From Styela clava (lineage: Eukaryota > Chordata > Ascidiacea > Stolidobranchia > Styelidae): a DNA stretch of 64,000 nt. Positions 33,601 through 44,900 of this stretch are shown here, one piece after another. Position 1 is the stretch's first letter, and each line of letters opens with the position of its first letter. Under the pieces are notes generated by a model. It had not been told where the DNA came from, did no database searches, and saw nothing but the letters and a program-made list of their open reading frames with translations. The stretch spans positions 6,656,151-6,720,150 of the forward strand of contig NC_135257.1 in assembly GCF_964204865.1 (NCBI RefSeq), in the 5' to 3' direction. The position numbers and the translations under genes were made by a program.

Positions 33601-34316
33601 TAAGGAAAATCTGGGGTGTTTGATGAATTATTTACTGTGAAGTAAATATCTTATTTTGTATTGTAATTGTTAATATATTTAGCTGTATATTGAGGTAGGG
33701 GGAGTCAGATATAAAAGTAGGCTAGTCGGGATCTAAAACTTACACAGTTTTTGATTATCATTTCATTTTAACTAGGCTGTATAAAGCTTGCTGACAATTC
33801 TAAATTAACAGCACATCAGCAAACGTAGAATACTATGAGCAAAATTCTAACGCTCCCATAGAATGTAAGTTGTTTATGTTTTTATGGCGCCATTAGAACA
33901 AATTATTTTAAAATAACTGGGCATCGACGTTACTTCATTGACGTATTATTTTCATTTCATCTATTGGTAATGGGAAGAAAACAATCTCAGATCCTATTTT
34001 AAATTCAGAATACTGTAATGTCAATGCTAATATGTTCTAATATAAAAGAAAGAACTGTTCGTAACGCCTAAGGGTGTTTCAGCTTTGTTAAACACTTCCT
34101 TCATTCTTTTTTATTCATTGCATTCTGACAAATGTAGTAGATGCGACAAGTTTGTATCTGTTAGATATTATTTGACGATACTATTTCATATGTACGACCA
34201 AAATGATGTGATTCAACTGTCGTGGGAATAATAAGATTATCTGTGTTTGGTTTGTTATTTTGGTGAGTTTTATCAAAATCGTGTGTTTTGACACTAATCG
34301 ATATATATTGTTTTAG
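30681..34316. other. Intergenic region between the mosaic gene and the USP genes
   Basis: I see no supportable gene. It contains the second S-family repeat (about 32290-32490), a hAT-like left end CAGTGGCGTAGCTACG at 32492, and a GCGCCC-rich possible counterpart near 32670-32700. Weakly similar segments lie near 31280-31500 and 33365-33540. The promoter of the mosaic gene should lie at its left edge, and that of USP1 at its right edge. Confidence 0.45.
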
Positions 34317-34358
34317 ACTTAGAGAATATCAATAAGTTTTTAGAATAAATTCTTGAGA

Positions 34359-34832
34359 ATGGCAACTGGAGCTTCATTTGTCACTATGCTATGCGTTGAC
34401 GGCAGTGAGCATTCCGAACAAGCATTTAACTATTACACAAGCTATATCCACAAATCAGATAATAAATTGATAATACTTCACGTAGCGGGGACGCCCGCAG
34501 TTCCTGCATTAGCGATTAGTGCACCGCTGTCTGTACCAATCGAGGATTTGAAAAGGATAACGGAAGACAATGTTCATAAAAGTGAAGTAATTGCGGAACG
34601 TTATAGCTCAATTTGCAAACACTTGGGAATACAACACCAATATGCTATACATCATCCGAATGGCCGTGTTGGCGAAGCAATCGTAGATGAGGCTAAAAAA
34701 AGAGATGCAGATCTAGTTGTTATTGGATCAAGAAGTCAACGATTGTCCAGAACGTTTGTCGGTACAGTCAGTGATTACGTACTTCACCACAGCACTATTC
34801 CCGTCTTAATCTGCCCGGGGCAACCCCAATAA
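34359..34832 (+). CDS. Universal stress protein, copy 1
   Basis: This is a 157-residue UspA-domain protein with an alpha/beta Rossmann-like fold, probably cytosolic. It opens with the strand and loop VTMLCVDGSEHSEQ, in which the Asp normally contacts the adenine ring. The C-terminal nucleotide loop reads VVIGSRSQRLSRTFVGTVSDYVLHH. The family motif is GxxG-9x-G(S/T); here the second Gly is Ser, so ATP binding may be weakened. The ATG at 34359 fits the domain start. The coding region is intronless. A possible 3' splice site TTGTTTTAG ends at 34316, 42 bp before the ATG, with a possible donor GTGAGT at 34263; this means a 5' UTR intron or a trans-splice acceptor. The next gene (35524) is a tandem paralogue. 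Confidence 0.95.
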   Translation: MATGASFVTMLCVDGSEHSEQAFNYYTSYIHKSDNKLIILHVAGTPAVPALAISAPLSVPIEDLKRITEDNVHKSEVIAERYSSICKHLGIQHQYAIHHPNGRVGEAIVDEAKKRDADLVVIGSRSQRLSRTFVGTVSDYVLHHSTIPVLICPGQPQ

Positions 34833-34833
34833 A
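34828..34833 (+). promoter_or_regulatory. AATAAA overlapping the stop codon of USP copy 1
   Basis: The hexamer contains the TAA stop (34830-34832). It would be an unusually early polyadenylation signal. Less canonical alternatives lie further downstream. Confidence 0.4.
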
Positions 34834-35523
34834 TGCCTCTAAAGTAGTTATATGTATATATGATTTTTTTCACAACTTTACAAAACATATTGAGTAATCA
34901 CATTTTGGGCCCTTATCATACATTTGCATGAAAACTACATAAATATATATTATGCAACATCCATTTTTAGGTTTTATTTGTCAGAAGATTAAACTCTTTT
35001 TTGTATTGTTTTTTTTTAAATAATTATAATCAGTTACTTTTACGTCGAAAATCCCTTACATAAGTGGATATCACTACACTATTGAGGTAGTTCACATTCA
35101 AGTGTAAATTATTTTCATCTATTGATATGGTTGTATACATTGGAATATTGAGATTGCTATTCGCCAATATTATTTGATATCACAAATGCATAACAATATA
35201 AAAAATAATAATTCCATCAGAAACTTTACAAAATAGAGAATTTTAACCTAAAAATTGTTGAAAAGTTTTGTGTTAATTTATGCACATTGTTGAAAATTCT
35301 TAACTATCATAAGAAATAGAAATATCGTTATATTTTGTGTCACATCGGTTATGATGTTATTCTGACGATCTTTGGTAACATTTCTTGACCTTACTTGATT
35401 TCAAAAACCAAATTAAATATTTGCATTTGACAAATAAAATTGCATCTTTATTCGTGCCATAATGCGAATATTAATTTTCACTTCTAACTTTCAGCATATT
35501 GAGTAGTGTTTGATTTCAAAGCT
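34834..35523. other. Spacer between the USP genes
   Basis: This is 690 bp of AT-rich DNA without a coding signal. A pyrimidine-rich acceptor-like TAACTTTCAG ends at 35494, 29 bp before the next ATG. Confidence 0.5.
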
Positions 35524-36030
35524 ATGACTGGCACAACAAATTCAAAGTTTCGAGTTGTAATTTGTGTTGACGACAGCGAACACTCGGAACGAGCTTTTGA
35601 ATTTTACGTGAAACATATTAATAAGCCCGAAAATCATATAATACTGATGCATGTTGCTGAAATAGGAAGTCCTGATATGCCGTTTATTGGTCCGGGAGCA
35701 GCGTTTGCCATTGCAACCCTCATGGAGCAGCAGTTTGCCGAATCAAAAATTAGAGTCAATGAAATTAAGAGGCATTTTGAAGTGAAATGTGATCAACTCA
35801 AACTGAAACACGAATTTGTTGCACTGGCACAGTCGAGCTGCGCGGTTGGTGAATCTATTGTGGGGTGTGCAAGGAAAAAAGAGGCGAATGTTATTGTCAT
35901 GGGTTCCAGGGGACGAGGAACACTTAGGAGAACATTCCTTGGGTCCGTTAGTGATTATGTTTTGCATCACAGTCACCTTCCAACTCTGATATGTCCTCCA
36001 GTTGATGACTGGAGATTGAAGACTAAATAG
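35524..36030 (+). CDS. Universal stress protein, copy 2
   Basis: This 168-residue UspA-domain protein is a tandem paralogue of the gene at 34359. The N-terminal VICVDDSEHSERAF motif and the C-terminal loop MGSRGRGTLRRTFLGSVSDY fit the full ATP-binding signature GxxG-9x-G(S/T), so this copy is predicted to bind nucleotide. It has about a ten-residue longer middle section (GPGAAFAIATLMEQQF). The ATG at 35524 is preferred because it is the first in the frame. The coding region is intronless. As with copy 1, an unpaired acceptor-like site (TTTCAG, ending 35494) precedes the ATG, so leader splicing is possible. Animal USP proteins are linked to stress responses; the exact role here is unknown. Confidence 0.95.
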   Translation: MTGTTNSKFRVVICVDDSEHSERAFEFYVKHINKPENHIILMHVAEIGSPDMPFIGPGAAFAIATLMEQQFAESKIRVNEIKRHFEVKCDQLKLKHEFVALAQSSCAVGESIVGCARKKEANVIVMGSRGRGTLRRTFLGSVSDYVLHHSHLPTLICPPVDDWRLKTK

Positions 36031-39000
36031 TGTCACCAATTGTGTAAATGTTTGCTATAATTGTTATATTCAGAAATTCAATTATTCACTGCACGAAGTA
36101 TATGCTAATGCTAACTAATATATGGACCAATATTTCGTGATTACCGTGTCGTTTTTCATTATTGATTAGCAATCAGATGTGTCAAAATTTGTAATCAGGA
36201 AATGATCCGATCTGATCAAAAAGCAATAACTATTCAATATACTCGGATGATATATCGTTCATCAATAACTTTTGATGTATAGATATTTATGATTAGATAT
36301 CAGGGTGGTCCAAGATTGCGAATTTGAGGGGCTGCTAAAACGTTTAAGGAGGTCTCGCGGACCGCAGTCGAAGAAAACTGAAAAGTGATCAAAATATCGC
36401 GAGTTTACTTACTTTAAATATATTAAAGAATAGGAAATCATGAGTTTTGATCACCCTATTATTATGTTGTATGGGTGACGTATATTTTCAATTAAGAAAG
36501 AAAATTAAGCCTTTGGTTATTTTAAAATTGCTTCCCGAGAAGTACCGTGGTATTTTTCTTTGTGTTGTTCGGTTTTGTAATGTCGCTTTAAATTATATTC
36601 TCTTGTGGCTGGCAGGTATCATTTGAAAGCACATCAGACACTGTGGTTTACACAGTTGATATAGGAAAGAAAATATGTTTCCTCCCAGATTTCCTCTGTC
36701 ACCTTTCTTTTGACACTTATTTCTTGATGAATTGTTATATTTGACTAATCTAATAGCTTGAAAGGAAGAGCAGATTTTGTGCTATCGTCAAAGAACAACC
36801 AAGTCCGTCCAAGTTGGGCTTTCGGGACCTAACTAAAAAAAGCCAGCTCTGCGTTTCGTCATGGCTGTCACATGGCTCACGCTTGAAAGTAGGGGCGTGA
36901 TTTTTACTAAAATAAAGTCACAAAACGTCTCTCCAAATAAGGAGTTGCTAGACGCAAGCTCAGGTGCGAAGTTGAGATAAACGCGCGACTTATCTTATCG
37001 GCTCGGTCCTGTCTGCATATGACAATTCATTCTCCTTGTACCGATCACAGGACGAAATTCCCATATTGTTTATAGATACAACATTAAAGTTCCGTTCCGA
37101 ACATTTTAACAAACATCATTCCCAACATCGGTATTTAGAAACTGATTCAAATTTCTGGATCTCAACCCCAGTTAGAACATCTTAAAAACACAACAATGTT
37201 CTGCCAATAAATACAAATATTTGCCAATGGTTTAGTTTTAGTACACGCTAAAATTGTTTTGCGATCCGCAAGGAATGTGTCCATGCACCCTGGATTAGAT
37301 AATTTTAAAGACAACTAATGTTTTTCAAAACAGTTCGAAATTTGCAACCAAGCTAACAACAATTGAAACACTAGTCTATGATTAAAATATATGTGTTAAT
37401 TAGCACATATCAAATGGCGAATTTAGATATGGAGCAATTGAGGTAAATGCATCAAACGACATAAGGGACGTTATATTGAAGCTTATTAAGCTCTGTAGTG
37501 ATATAAGCATCTTAATTAAACTTGAAACACTAACAGTTGGATGTTCTTCTTCTCGTCTCAAATTACCAAATTTCAACTCTAAAATAAATCTGATTCTTAA
37601 TTAAGTTGTCGGTTCTTGACTTCGTGAGTAACAAAATTTCTACATGATTGTCTTGAATGAAATCAATCCTGAAAGAGTAAAAAATATTTGAATCCGACCA
37701 TCCACTTTGAAAAATGGGAAATATTCTCCCCCGTCTAGGAAGTTGAAAACTTTGATTTGTACTCGGTAGAATTCTAAATTTGGCAGCCGTTTTCAAAACT
37801 TTCGACGAAGTTTCAAAAATTAATTCTTGTTTTACACTTAACTTTCATTACAAACAAATTAGGTAGAATTAGAAGTTTTTAACATAGCCTTGAAATAAAT
37901 ATATATCATGCATTGTTAATAGAATTTTGTATTTAATCTAAAATAACATCGACAATAAAAAATCACACATGCTGAGACTATTCGAAAGGTAAAGCAATAT
38001 CAATGTATAAATTGTGTGTTCTTCTATCGTCTTGGTTCTTTATTCAACTTGATTACGGTACGTCAGAATTCATCATCTAAATAAGAGAGTGAATGAAAAC
38101 AAAACAGCAATGAACAAATATATGTGACCTGAAGATGTAGCATTTGTCAAGCACGATCTTACTTATAACAAATGAAAAGTCCAACGGTATTGCAATTTTT
38201 CAAAAACTGGAAAATTTTGGTGTAAAACGCATGGCTCAAGAAGTGCAAGAAATATGTACAAAAAATAGGAGCTTATTCGAATCTAAACTATTGAAAGCAA
38301 TTAGTAAAGTAGTAAAGGACATGAGTGGGTTTTTGTATCAAAAATAACACTAACATAAACATTGTAGCAATACGTTGCATAATTCTAGTGCAATAAAATG
38401 ACATTGACAAAGCAAAGGTTGTAACCATATTAATTAAAAAGCACGCAAGTTCAATTTAAGCCTGAGATACTCGATGTGTCGAAAATCTATTTGTCTCAAG
38501 TAATTTGCTCTTTGGCAATTTACTAAAGAATAATTTCACGTATGCGCTGAACCAGGGGATACTACCATAAGTTTATCAAAATGTTTAGTTATCAGTGGCA
38601 CGTTACAAAGAATATAGACTAAAATACGGAAACGTCATTTACCCATCAAATCTTTACACACGCCATGGTAGCAATAACTTCCAGGAGGGCAATCCATCTA
38701 GTTTGCACAATCTGAAAAATAGTAAACTTTCAGCTCTTGTTATCGTCGGTGTACTTTTGCTAAACAATTTTTTACCAGAACCGCACAAACCTAGATTTCT
38801 TATCGGAGCACATCCCAGGTGACCCCTGCCTCTTGAACCCGCACTGGGGCCCGCAGTTATAAACGCACTAAAATTACTAAAAAGCGTTTATCGGGGTACA
38901 AAACAGACACCTACCGTGACCTGGAGGGCGCTACAAATTCAGAGCAAAAGATTGAACACCTCGTTTTATGGACATTTAGTGGAATTTCCGAACTCTTCAG

Positions 39001-39370
39001 AAACCTGTACTTTAGGTTTATTTGCAGATGTATACATTTGTACATAAAGAACTAAATGCCAAAGTACCAGAATAGGGTTAAAAAACATTTCATGAAAATC
39101 TTAGTCTAAGAAATAGGGTGTCTTCGGTTGATGCATTTTCTAAAAGGCTTGAGTAACGGCGTGAGATTACAGATAATGGATATGTCTCGTCTGGGATACA
39201 ACGGTTGAATGCTTGTACTACGCCATATAAATGCAATTATTTAGGTTTCTCTGATGGCTCTCACTGTTGTACCCCATCAACTGTTCTTTTAATAAAATCA
39301 TCTACAGATTACATACTGCCGTGGTAATCAGAAGAATCGTGTTAAGATTGTATAATTATTTAATACTCAC
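36031..39370. other. Intergenic, no supported gene
   Basis: A hAT-like left end CAGGGTGGTCCAAGATTGCG starts at 36301 without a recognisable partner. A minus-strand open frame at 37563-37850 has some protein-like character (FRIDFIQDNHVEILLLTKS) but no family I can name. It could be a later exon of the candidate gene beginning at 39486. I found no phase-compatible splice link. Confidence 0.35.
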
Positions 39371-39486
39371 AGTATACAGCCTTAACTGCAGTCGCAAGAG
39401 AAAATACCACAACAATTGCCAGAAATAACTTAAAAATTATTCCAGTAGAATAATATGTGAACCCACTCGTTTTGTTCCTCGTCATA
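39371..39486 (-). CDS. Candidate first exon with signal peptide of an unidentified gene
   Basis: From ATG at 39486 the minus strand encodes MTRNKTSGFTYYSTG, then a strongly hydrophobic segment IIFKLFLAIVVVFSLATAVK. It is followed by ACT|GTGAGT, a good 5' splice site in phase 1 at 39371/39370. That is the pattern of a secreted or membrane protein's first exon. I could not find the downstream exons with confidence. Chance occurrence is possible. Confidence 0.3.
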
Positions 39487-41900
39487 TTAGAAAAATTGTA
39501 TTCAAAGCTTATCTGTAAGCTATATACACCGCGCGTACACGACTAAACGATTACTAACTGCAATGATGAAATTCGAAACAGACAAGAACAAGAACTATAT
39601 TGCCTTTTCGCTCTACGCCTAATATCAGTTTTTCGGTCACCACAGGGGACTTAATAAGGAGAACATTTGGGGTATTCCCTATTTTTTCCTCGGTTGTTTC
39701 ACCGGGCGTTTCGACGCCCCGTTTTGTTGGCATGCTTGAACAAAGCAAGCTGGTATTAAATCGTATATTTTGTACTACATCGAATAAACCAAGATCTGTC
39801 TCAATTCAATCAATATTCACTTTTCAACAGATTCATGGACGGTGAGAATGAATGTCTGTGGCAGCTTTAGAAGGTTGGCAATCCCCACTCTCCTAATACG
39901 CCACACAGCACATTGAATATTATATGTTCTAATATGTAATTTTATAATTTAGCATTATGACTGAGGTCGCAAGTCAAGCTAACTTCATGAAAAGTACTGC
40001 AATGAAAAATTCCTGAAGGCCTAAACCATTGGGGTATATATGGTGATTGGTGAAAATAGAACTGACGCGAAGTGGACTTTCATGTTATTGTTGGAAAAGT
40101 ATAACTTACTCATTCAGTTGTATCAAAGCGATTTTACGGGAGAAGATCTTTATCCAAACCCTGACTTATACAAATTTTGACTCTAACTCTGGCTTGGGAC
40201 TTCTGGTAGAAAAATCGGTTCTGACCACAATGCTAAAAAACGTCAACTGAGTTGCAACAACTGAAATAAGTAGTTACTAGTTTTCATTTTATCCGCGAAT
40301 GGAGTTGAATTTAACGATTGTCGCTTTAATATTTAGTTAATATTAGATAGTCTGCTTTCAAAAAACATCGCAACATTTTCGAAACAAACATAAAAAATCA
40401 CACAATATTAAAATATAAAAAGAATTATTTTGGGGCCAAAAGCACGAAATACCTCCATTGCCAGTGGACATATTGATCTATTTTTGTTTTGTCAATGCAA
40501 ATTGTGTTACCCCGCTTTCGTACGAGCATCACGCATAACCTTTTTTCATATTAGATCTCTTTTTGCTGGACTGAATTCCGTTGCACAACCGAAGGAGGCA
40601 TTGAAATTAGACGTTATTAGATTTTCTTAACCGAATATATTCACTTTAATATATTTGAGACATAATAGATGTGAATTAAATTGACCAAACAGACCAGACG
40701 AAAACTTTCTTCCCAATTCAAGATCAACTAGCACGAGTGATTTCCTGCTATTTATTGAATGTTTCTTATATCAACATTGTAAAATAAACAGTACGCCCGT
40801 CTACTCGTTTTGAAAGCGCAGAAGTTTAATAATTTGCTTTTCTAAATCAATCTCAGACGACCGTATGCGATGCGCATCATTGTATTTACAAGCACTTGTT
40901 GAAAACCATCAATGACACTTAAATGGCTTTAAAAGACCTACGCGAGAGCACATTAACTCAGAGTCAATAACATTTTTTCAATTTCAATGTTGGATGTAAC
41001 AAACAGTTAATTACTTAGCCTTATGAATTTACTCGAAATATTTTTGTGAAACATGTTACATATCATACTTGAAAATGAGAGATCTGTTTAATTTTGACAT
41101 CTCAGCAAAATGGGTAAAAAACAGGAAGATTAAATTTATGATAAACAAGTAATGGTTCATATGTTAGCTGCATCTAGGATCGGTTCTTGTCCTCCAACTC
41201 CGCATACAGTATAGACAATAACTTAGATTTGATATAGTATCGGCAAAAATATCTCAAACCTCTGTGTTTAGAAGAACAGATCGTGTGTCATGTTCCAATA
41301 AGAAGAAAATGATAAAACTAAAATAATTTCAGCGATTCTGGTATTCTGTGATAATTTTTTTTTTTTACATCGTCTTATTGGGAATGTTTGCGCTGCGAGA
41401 CAGCTTGTAAACTGTAACGCTAAAATAATTACATTTGGTAACCGATCTTAGAGCAGTTAAGACCTTGTTACACACACGATTCGGTGTCAAAATTCCATCT
41501 TTTGTCTAAATCGAGGCGAACACAATACCGCCTACCGAAGAGCACAATAGGCTAATATTTACAAAAGTACGCAGAACACCTCGAAGCTATCAAAGATACA
41601 TTGCGGATCACACTAGGAGAGAACGACGTTCAGTGCAAACAAAGCAAAAGAAAAAGCTTTTAGAAAATGGTTGAGTGCTGTAGATTGCGAGACGGGAGAG
41701 AGTCGGTTGCCAGGCACCAGGCGTCAGGGCAACCAGGTCGACAGGAATCTCGTGGGTCTTATACAGTCACTTTATCACTCCCATTAGCAAGCGAGAAGGC
41801 AGTGAAGTTTACTTTATTCTGCATTTCACTCTAATTACATAGATTAGTGTGTACTTGTGGCGTCTGATCTAGTTGGAAACACGTCAAAAGGTGAAATATA
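39487..41900. other. Intergenic, upstream of the ODF3-like gene
   Basis: There is no supported coding region. The stretch immediately before 41901 should contain the promoter and 5' UTR of the ODF3-like gene. I see no distinct motif beyond AT-rich DNA. Confidence 0.4.
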
Positions 41901-44900
41901 ATGGAGGATACTGAAAGAAAGAAAACAATGATCGCAGCGCGTGAAAGAGGTTAGTATGGATTAGGCATTTTTCTTGCATAGATTAGAGTTATAACAACAC
42001 ATAACTCTGACTGAAATCTGCCCAATGGTTACTATATTGTGTATTCAATTAAAATATACGTAGCTATATGTAAGTACAGACATAAATACAAGTACATGTG
42101 TGCATATACATATATATATATCTTCATAGTGAACAAAAAGTGTCAATAGTCAATTATCAGGAAAAAAAGACTTCACTGAGAAACTACTCATAGCCTTACA
42201 AAATATATCGGTGACATATTTCTGTAAGTGTAAAACAATACTTCTGAAACTTCATATATTTTTCGCTATTCGTCTTAATTTTGCCATCCCTATTCTTGCA
42301 GTCAGACAAGGCGTACGCCCGTACATAGGCAGAAAAAGTAGTGATTAACACCTTTCACTATCTGTATAATATAATGCTGGTGATATAAAATCAGGCAGCC
42401 TGTCTATCACATTAATGCCCGTGTGTTAATGTCCTTATTTGCCAATATATTTGCACATTGGATAACTGTGCTCAAATGTGTATAAGTGCCCTTGAATATT
42501 AATTTTTGACAACGTACAATGTGCGCAAGAACTTGTATTATAGTAGATAGATATAACGTAAGAGTGATGTATATTTTCAGGTCCTGGGCCTGGTAGATAT
42601 GGACTTCCTAGTACGGTTGGGTTCAAAGGACATGATTTCACAAAACATCAAAAGCCTTCGTATTCATTCGGAATGAGACTAGACAATTCAAGTAAGTTTG
42701 CTGTGTATTGATAATCTGGTTCAAATGACGAAATACTTTCGCGTGTTTCAATGTACAAGATGCAATGAAAACTGTAACGTTTTGTGGTCCGACGAGATCA
42801 TAATAAGGATCTACCATGTGTGGTTGTGCGTGTTTGGAGGAATAAGCATTTTAGCAAATTGAGCTTGTTTGCTGAAATTCCGCCTATTTGAACGCGAAAA
42901 AGCTATCTGTAATCGAATGAGGTGAATTTCGAGTGCTGTCAGGCCGGTGCATATTGCCACATTGTGTATTATGCAGACATTCTGAATCTATAGGGCACCA
43001 ATTGAAACCGAAATGCACCTTATTCTATCATATTGAATCACGGTCCATGATTTGCAGCATTTACATGCGTGAACAAATGTACTTGTACGTTAAGTTTTAC
43101 ACCGAACCCCAAATCAGCCGTGTCAACTCATCAACGTAACGATCTACATATTCAAGCTTGATTTTGGTGTACAAAATAAATTTAAAATATACCGAAAAAT
43201 GTAATTGCGACCTCCCTTCAAATATAATTTGAAATAAATTGCTTTTTTTTTAATCAGAATGAGATGATTCCTAATGGCCGCTATGTTAAATTAATTTCCA
43301 AAATAACTTCTTTGTGAAATTCATATATGGGATAATAGACCACACCACCGATATCTAATATGTATTTAAATTTGGATTCAGCATTTGTTTATTATAACAA
43401 ATGTCGTCTCGATCGAAACAGTTTTATGTTATTGGAGTCTGCCAACGTTTAATGGCGTACCTCATAAATGGCCATTGTAAATTGGCTTTCAATGTCCTTG
43501 AGGTAACAATGAGCGAAGTTCAATTGTGCGTTTACTTGGAATTTAAGGATTATTAAAGAAACGTAGAAAATTATCTTTTGTAAATCACTTCTCAAAAGAC
43601 AAGCCCATTGAACGGATTACACTATAACGTCTAAACGAGCTAATTTAAGTAATCGGAATAATCTAAAGAGACTTTCAAGTAGGGCCTGAAACTACTAAAG
43701 TTAGCTTTCAATTGAAGTCACGTTTGGGTAATATGAGATGTTCTAAAGTGTCCTCGACTTAATGATTTAAGTCAGCAGGGCCAAAAATTTTATTTGCAAC
43801 AAGAATGCAGATGCCAAGTAAAGAACACTTAACAGATCCGTTTTCTCGTCTGGGTTTTATTTACAATTATGGAGTTAGTAACATGGCTAAAAACAAGCCT
43901 AGAAGCTAATTTACTCGAAATACCAAAATTTTTTAATATATACCTCGTACAATTCGATGATGATTTTGGATATGTACCTAACGTTATAACTTGTTCGTAA
44001 CCATTCACAAATGTAAAATCTTAGTAATTTTGTGGATGATTAACGACTATCGCAACCACTTCGTGTAAATATATTTTAATTTCATATTGTGTGTGTGTTG
44101 GGACTGAGCAAACACAATAACGAAATAACTTTACTATGAAGAAATGTATAATCTTCATAACATTCAGGCTGCCAAAACACGTGAATTTCACTCTCGCCAT
44201 AATAAATTGGGTTAAATAAATGAACTGAACGGAATTTTTGTACTATCCCTCACTAATACGCAGCAAAATTGTAATGAACTATATGCGCGCATGTTAATAC
44301 TTTCAGTTGTATCTGATAAGTCTTATCGTAATAGCATAATATTATTTACTCAAGGCAGGCCACTTCAATTATCGCAAAAAGCATGTCCGGTCTTTCATTG
44401 GTACTACATTGTTTGGAAACAATAAATTATGTGATCGTCAGGTAACCTTGCGCAAACAGCAACCGTATTTTTATCTAAACCTTCTCGTAACATTACTGAA
44501 TCGTAAGTTATTGAAGAGTTCCAAAATCGGTGATATTTTTTTCATTATATATAACAGTGTTCTCTAAGGATGTAAGTCCTGGACCAAAATACCTGATAGA
44601 ATCACGTTATACAAGGCATGGACCGGAAGGCGAACCTAAATATTCGATGCTTGCAAGACAGCCAGAATTAAGTAAGTGAATTTCCAAGTAAAACGAATAA
44701 TGAAAAGCAATCTGCAATTCTTTTAGTAAGAAATAATCTCCTGTACAGTAGTGTTTATCATAGATGTGCTGCGCCTTTAATCAGTAGCATATTGTCATGA
44801 TATTATTAAAATTAGAACTAGCAATATTTGGATAAAACTGGACATAAAATTATTTGTTCTATACAACATGCTCGAGAATATTAGCAATACCATTTAGTCC

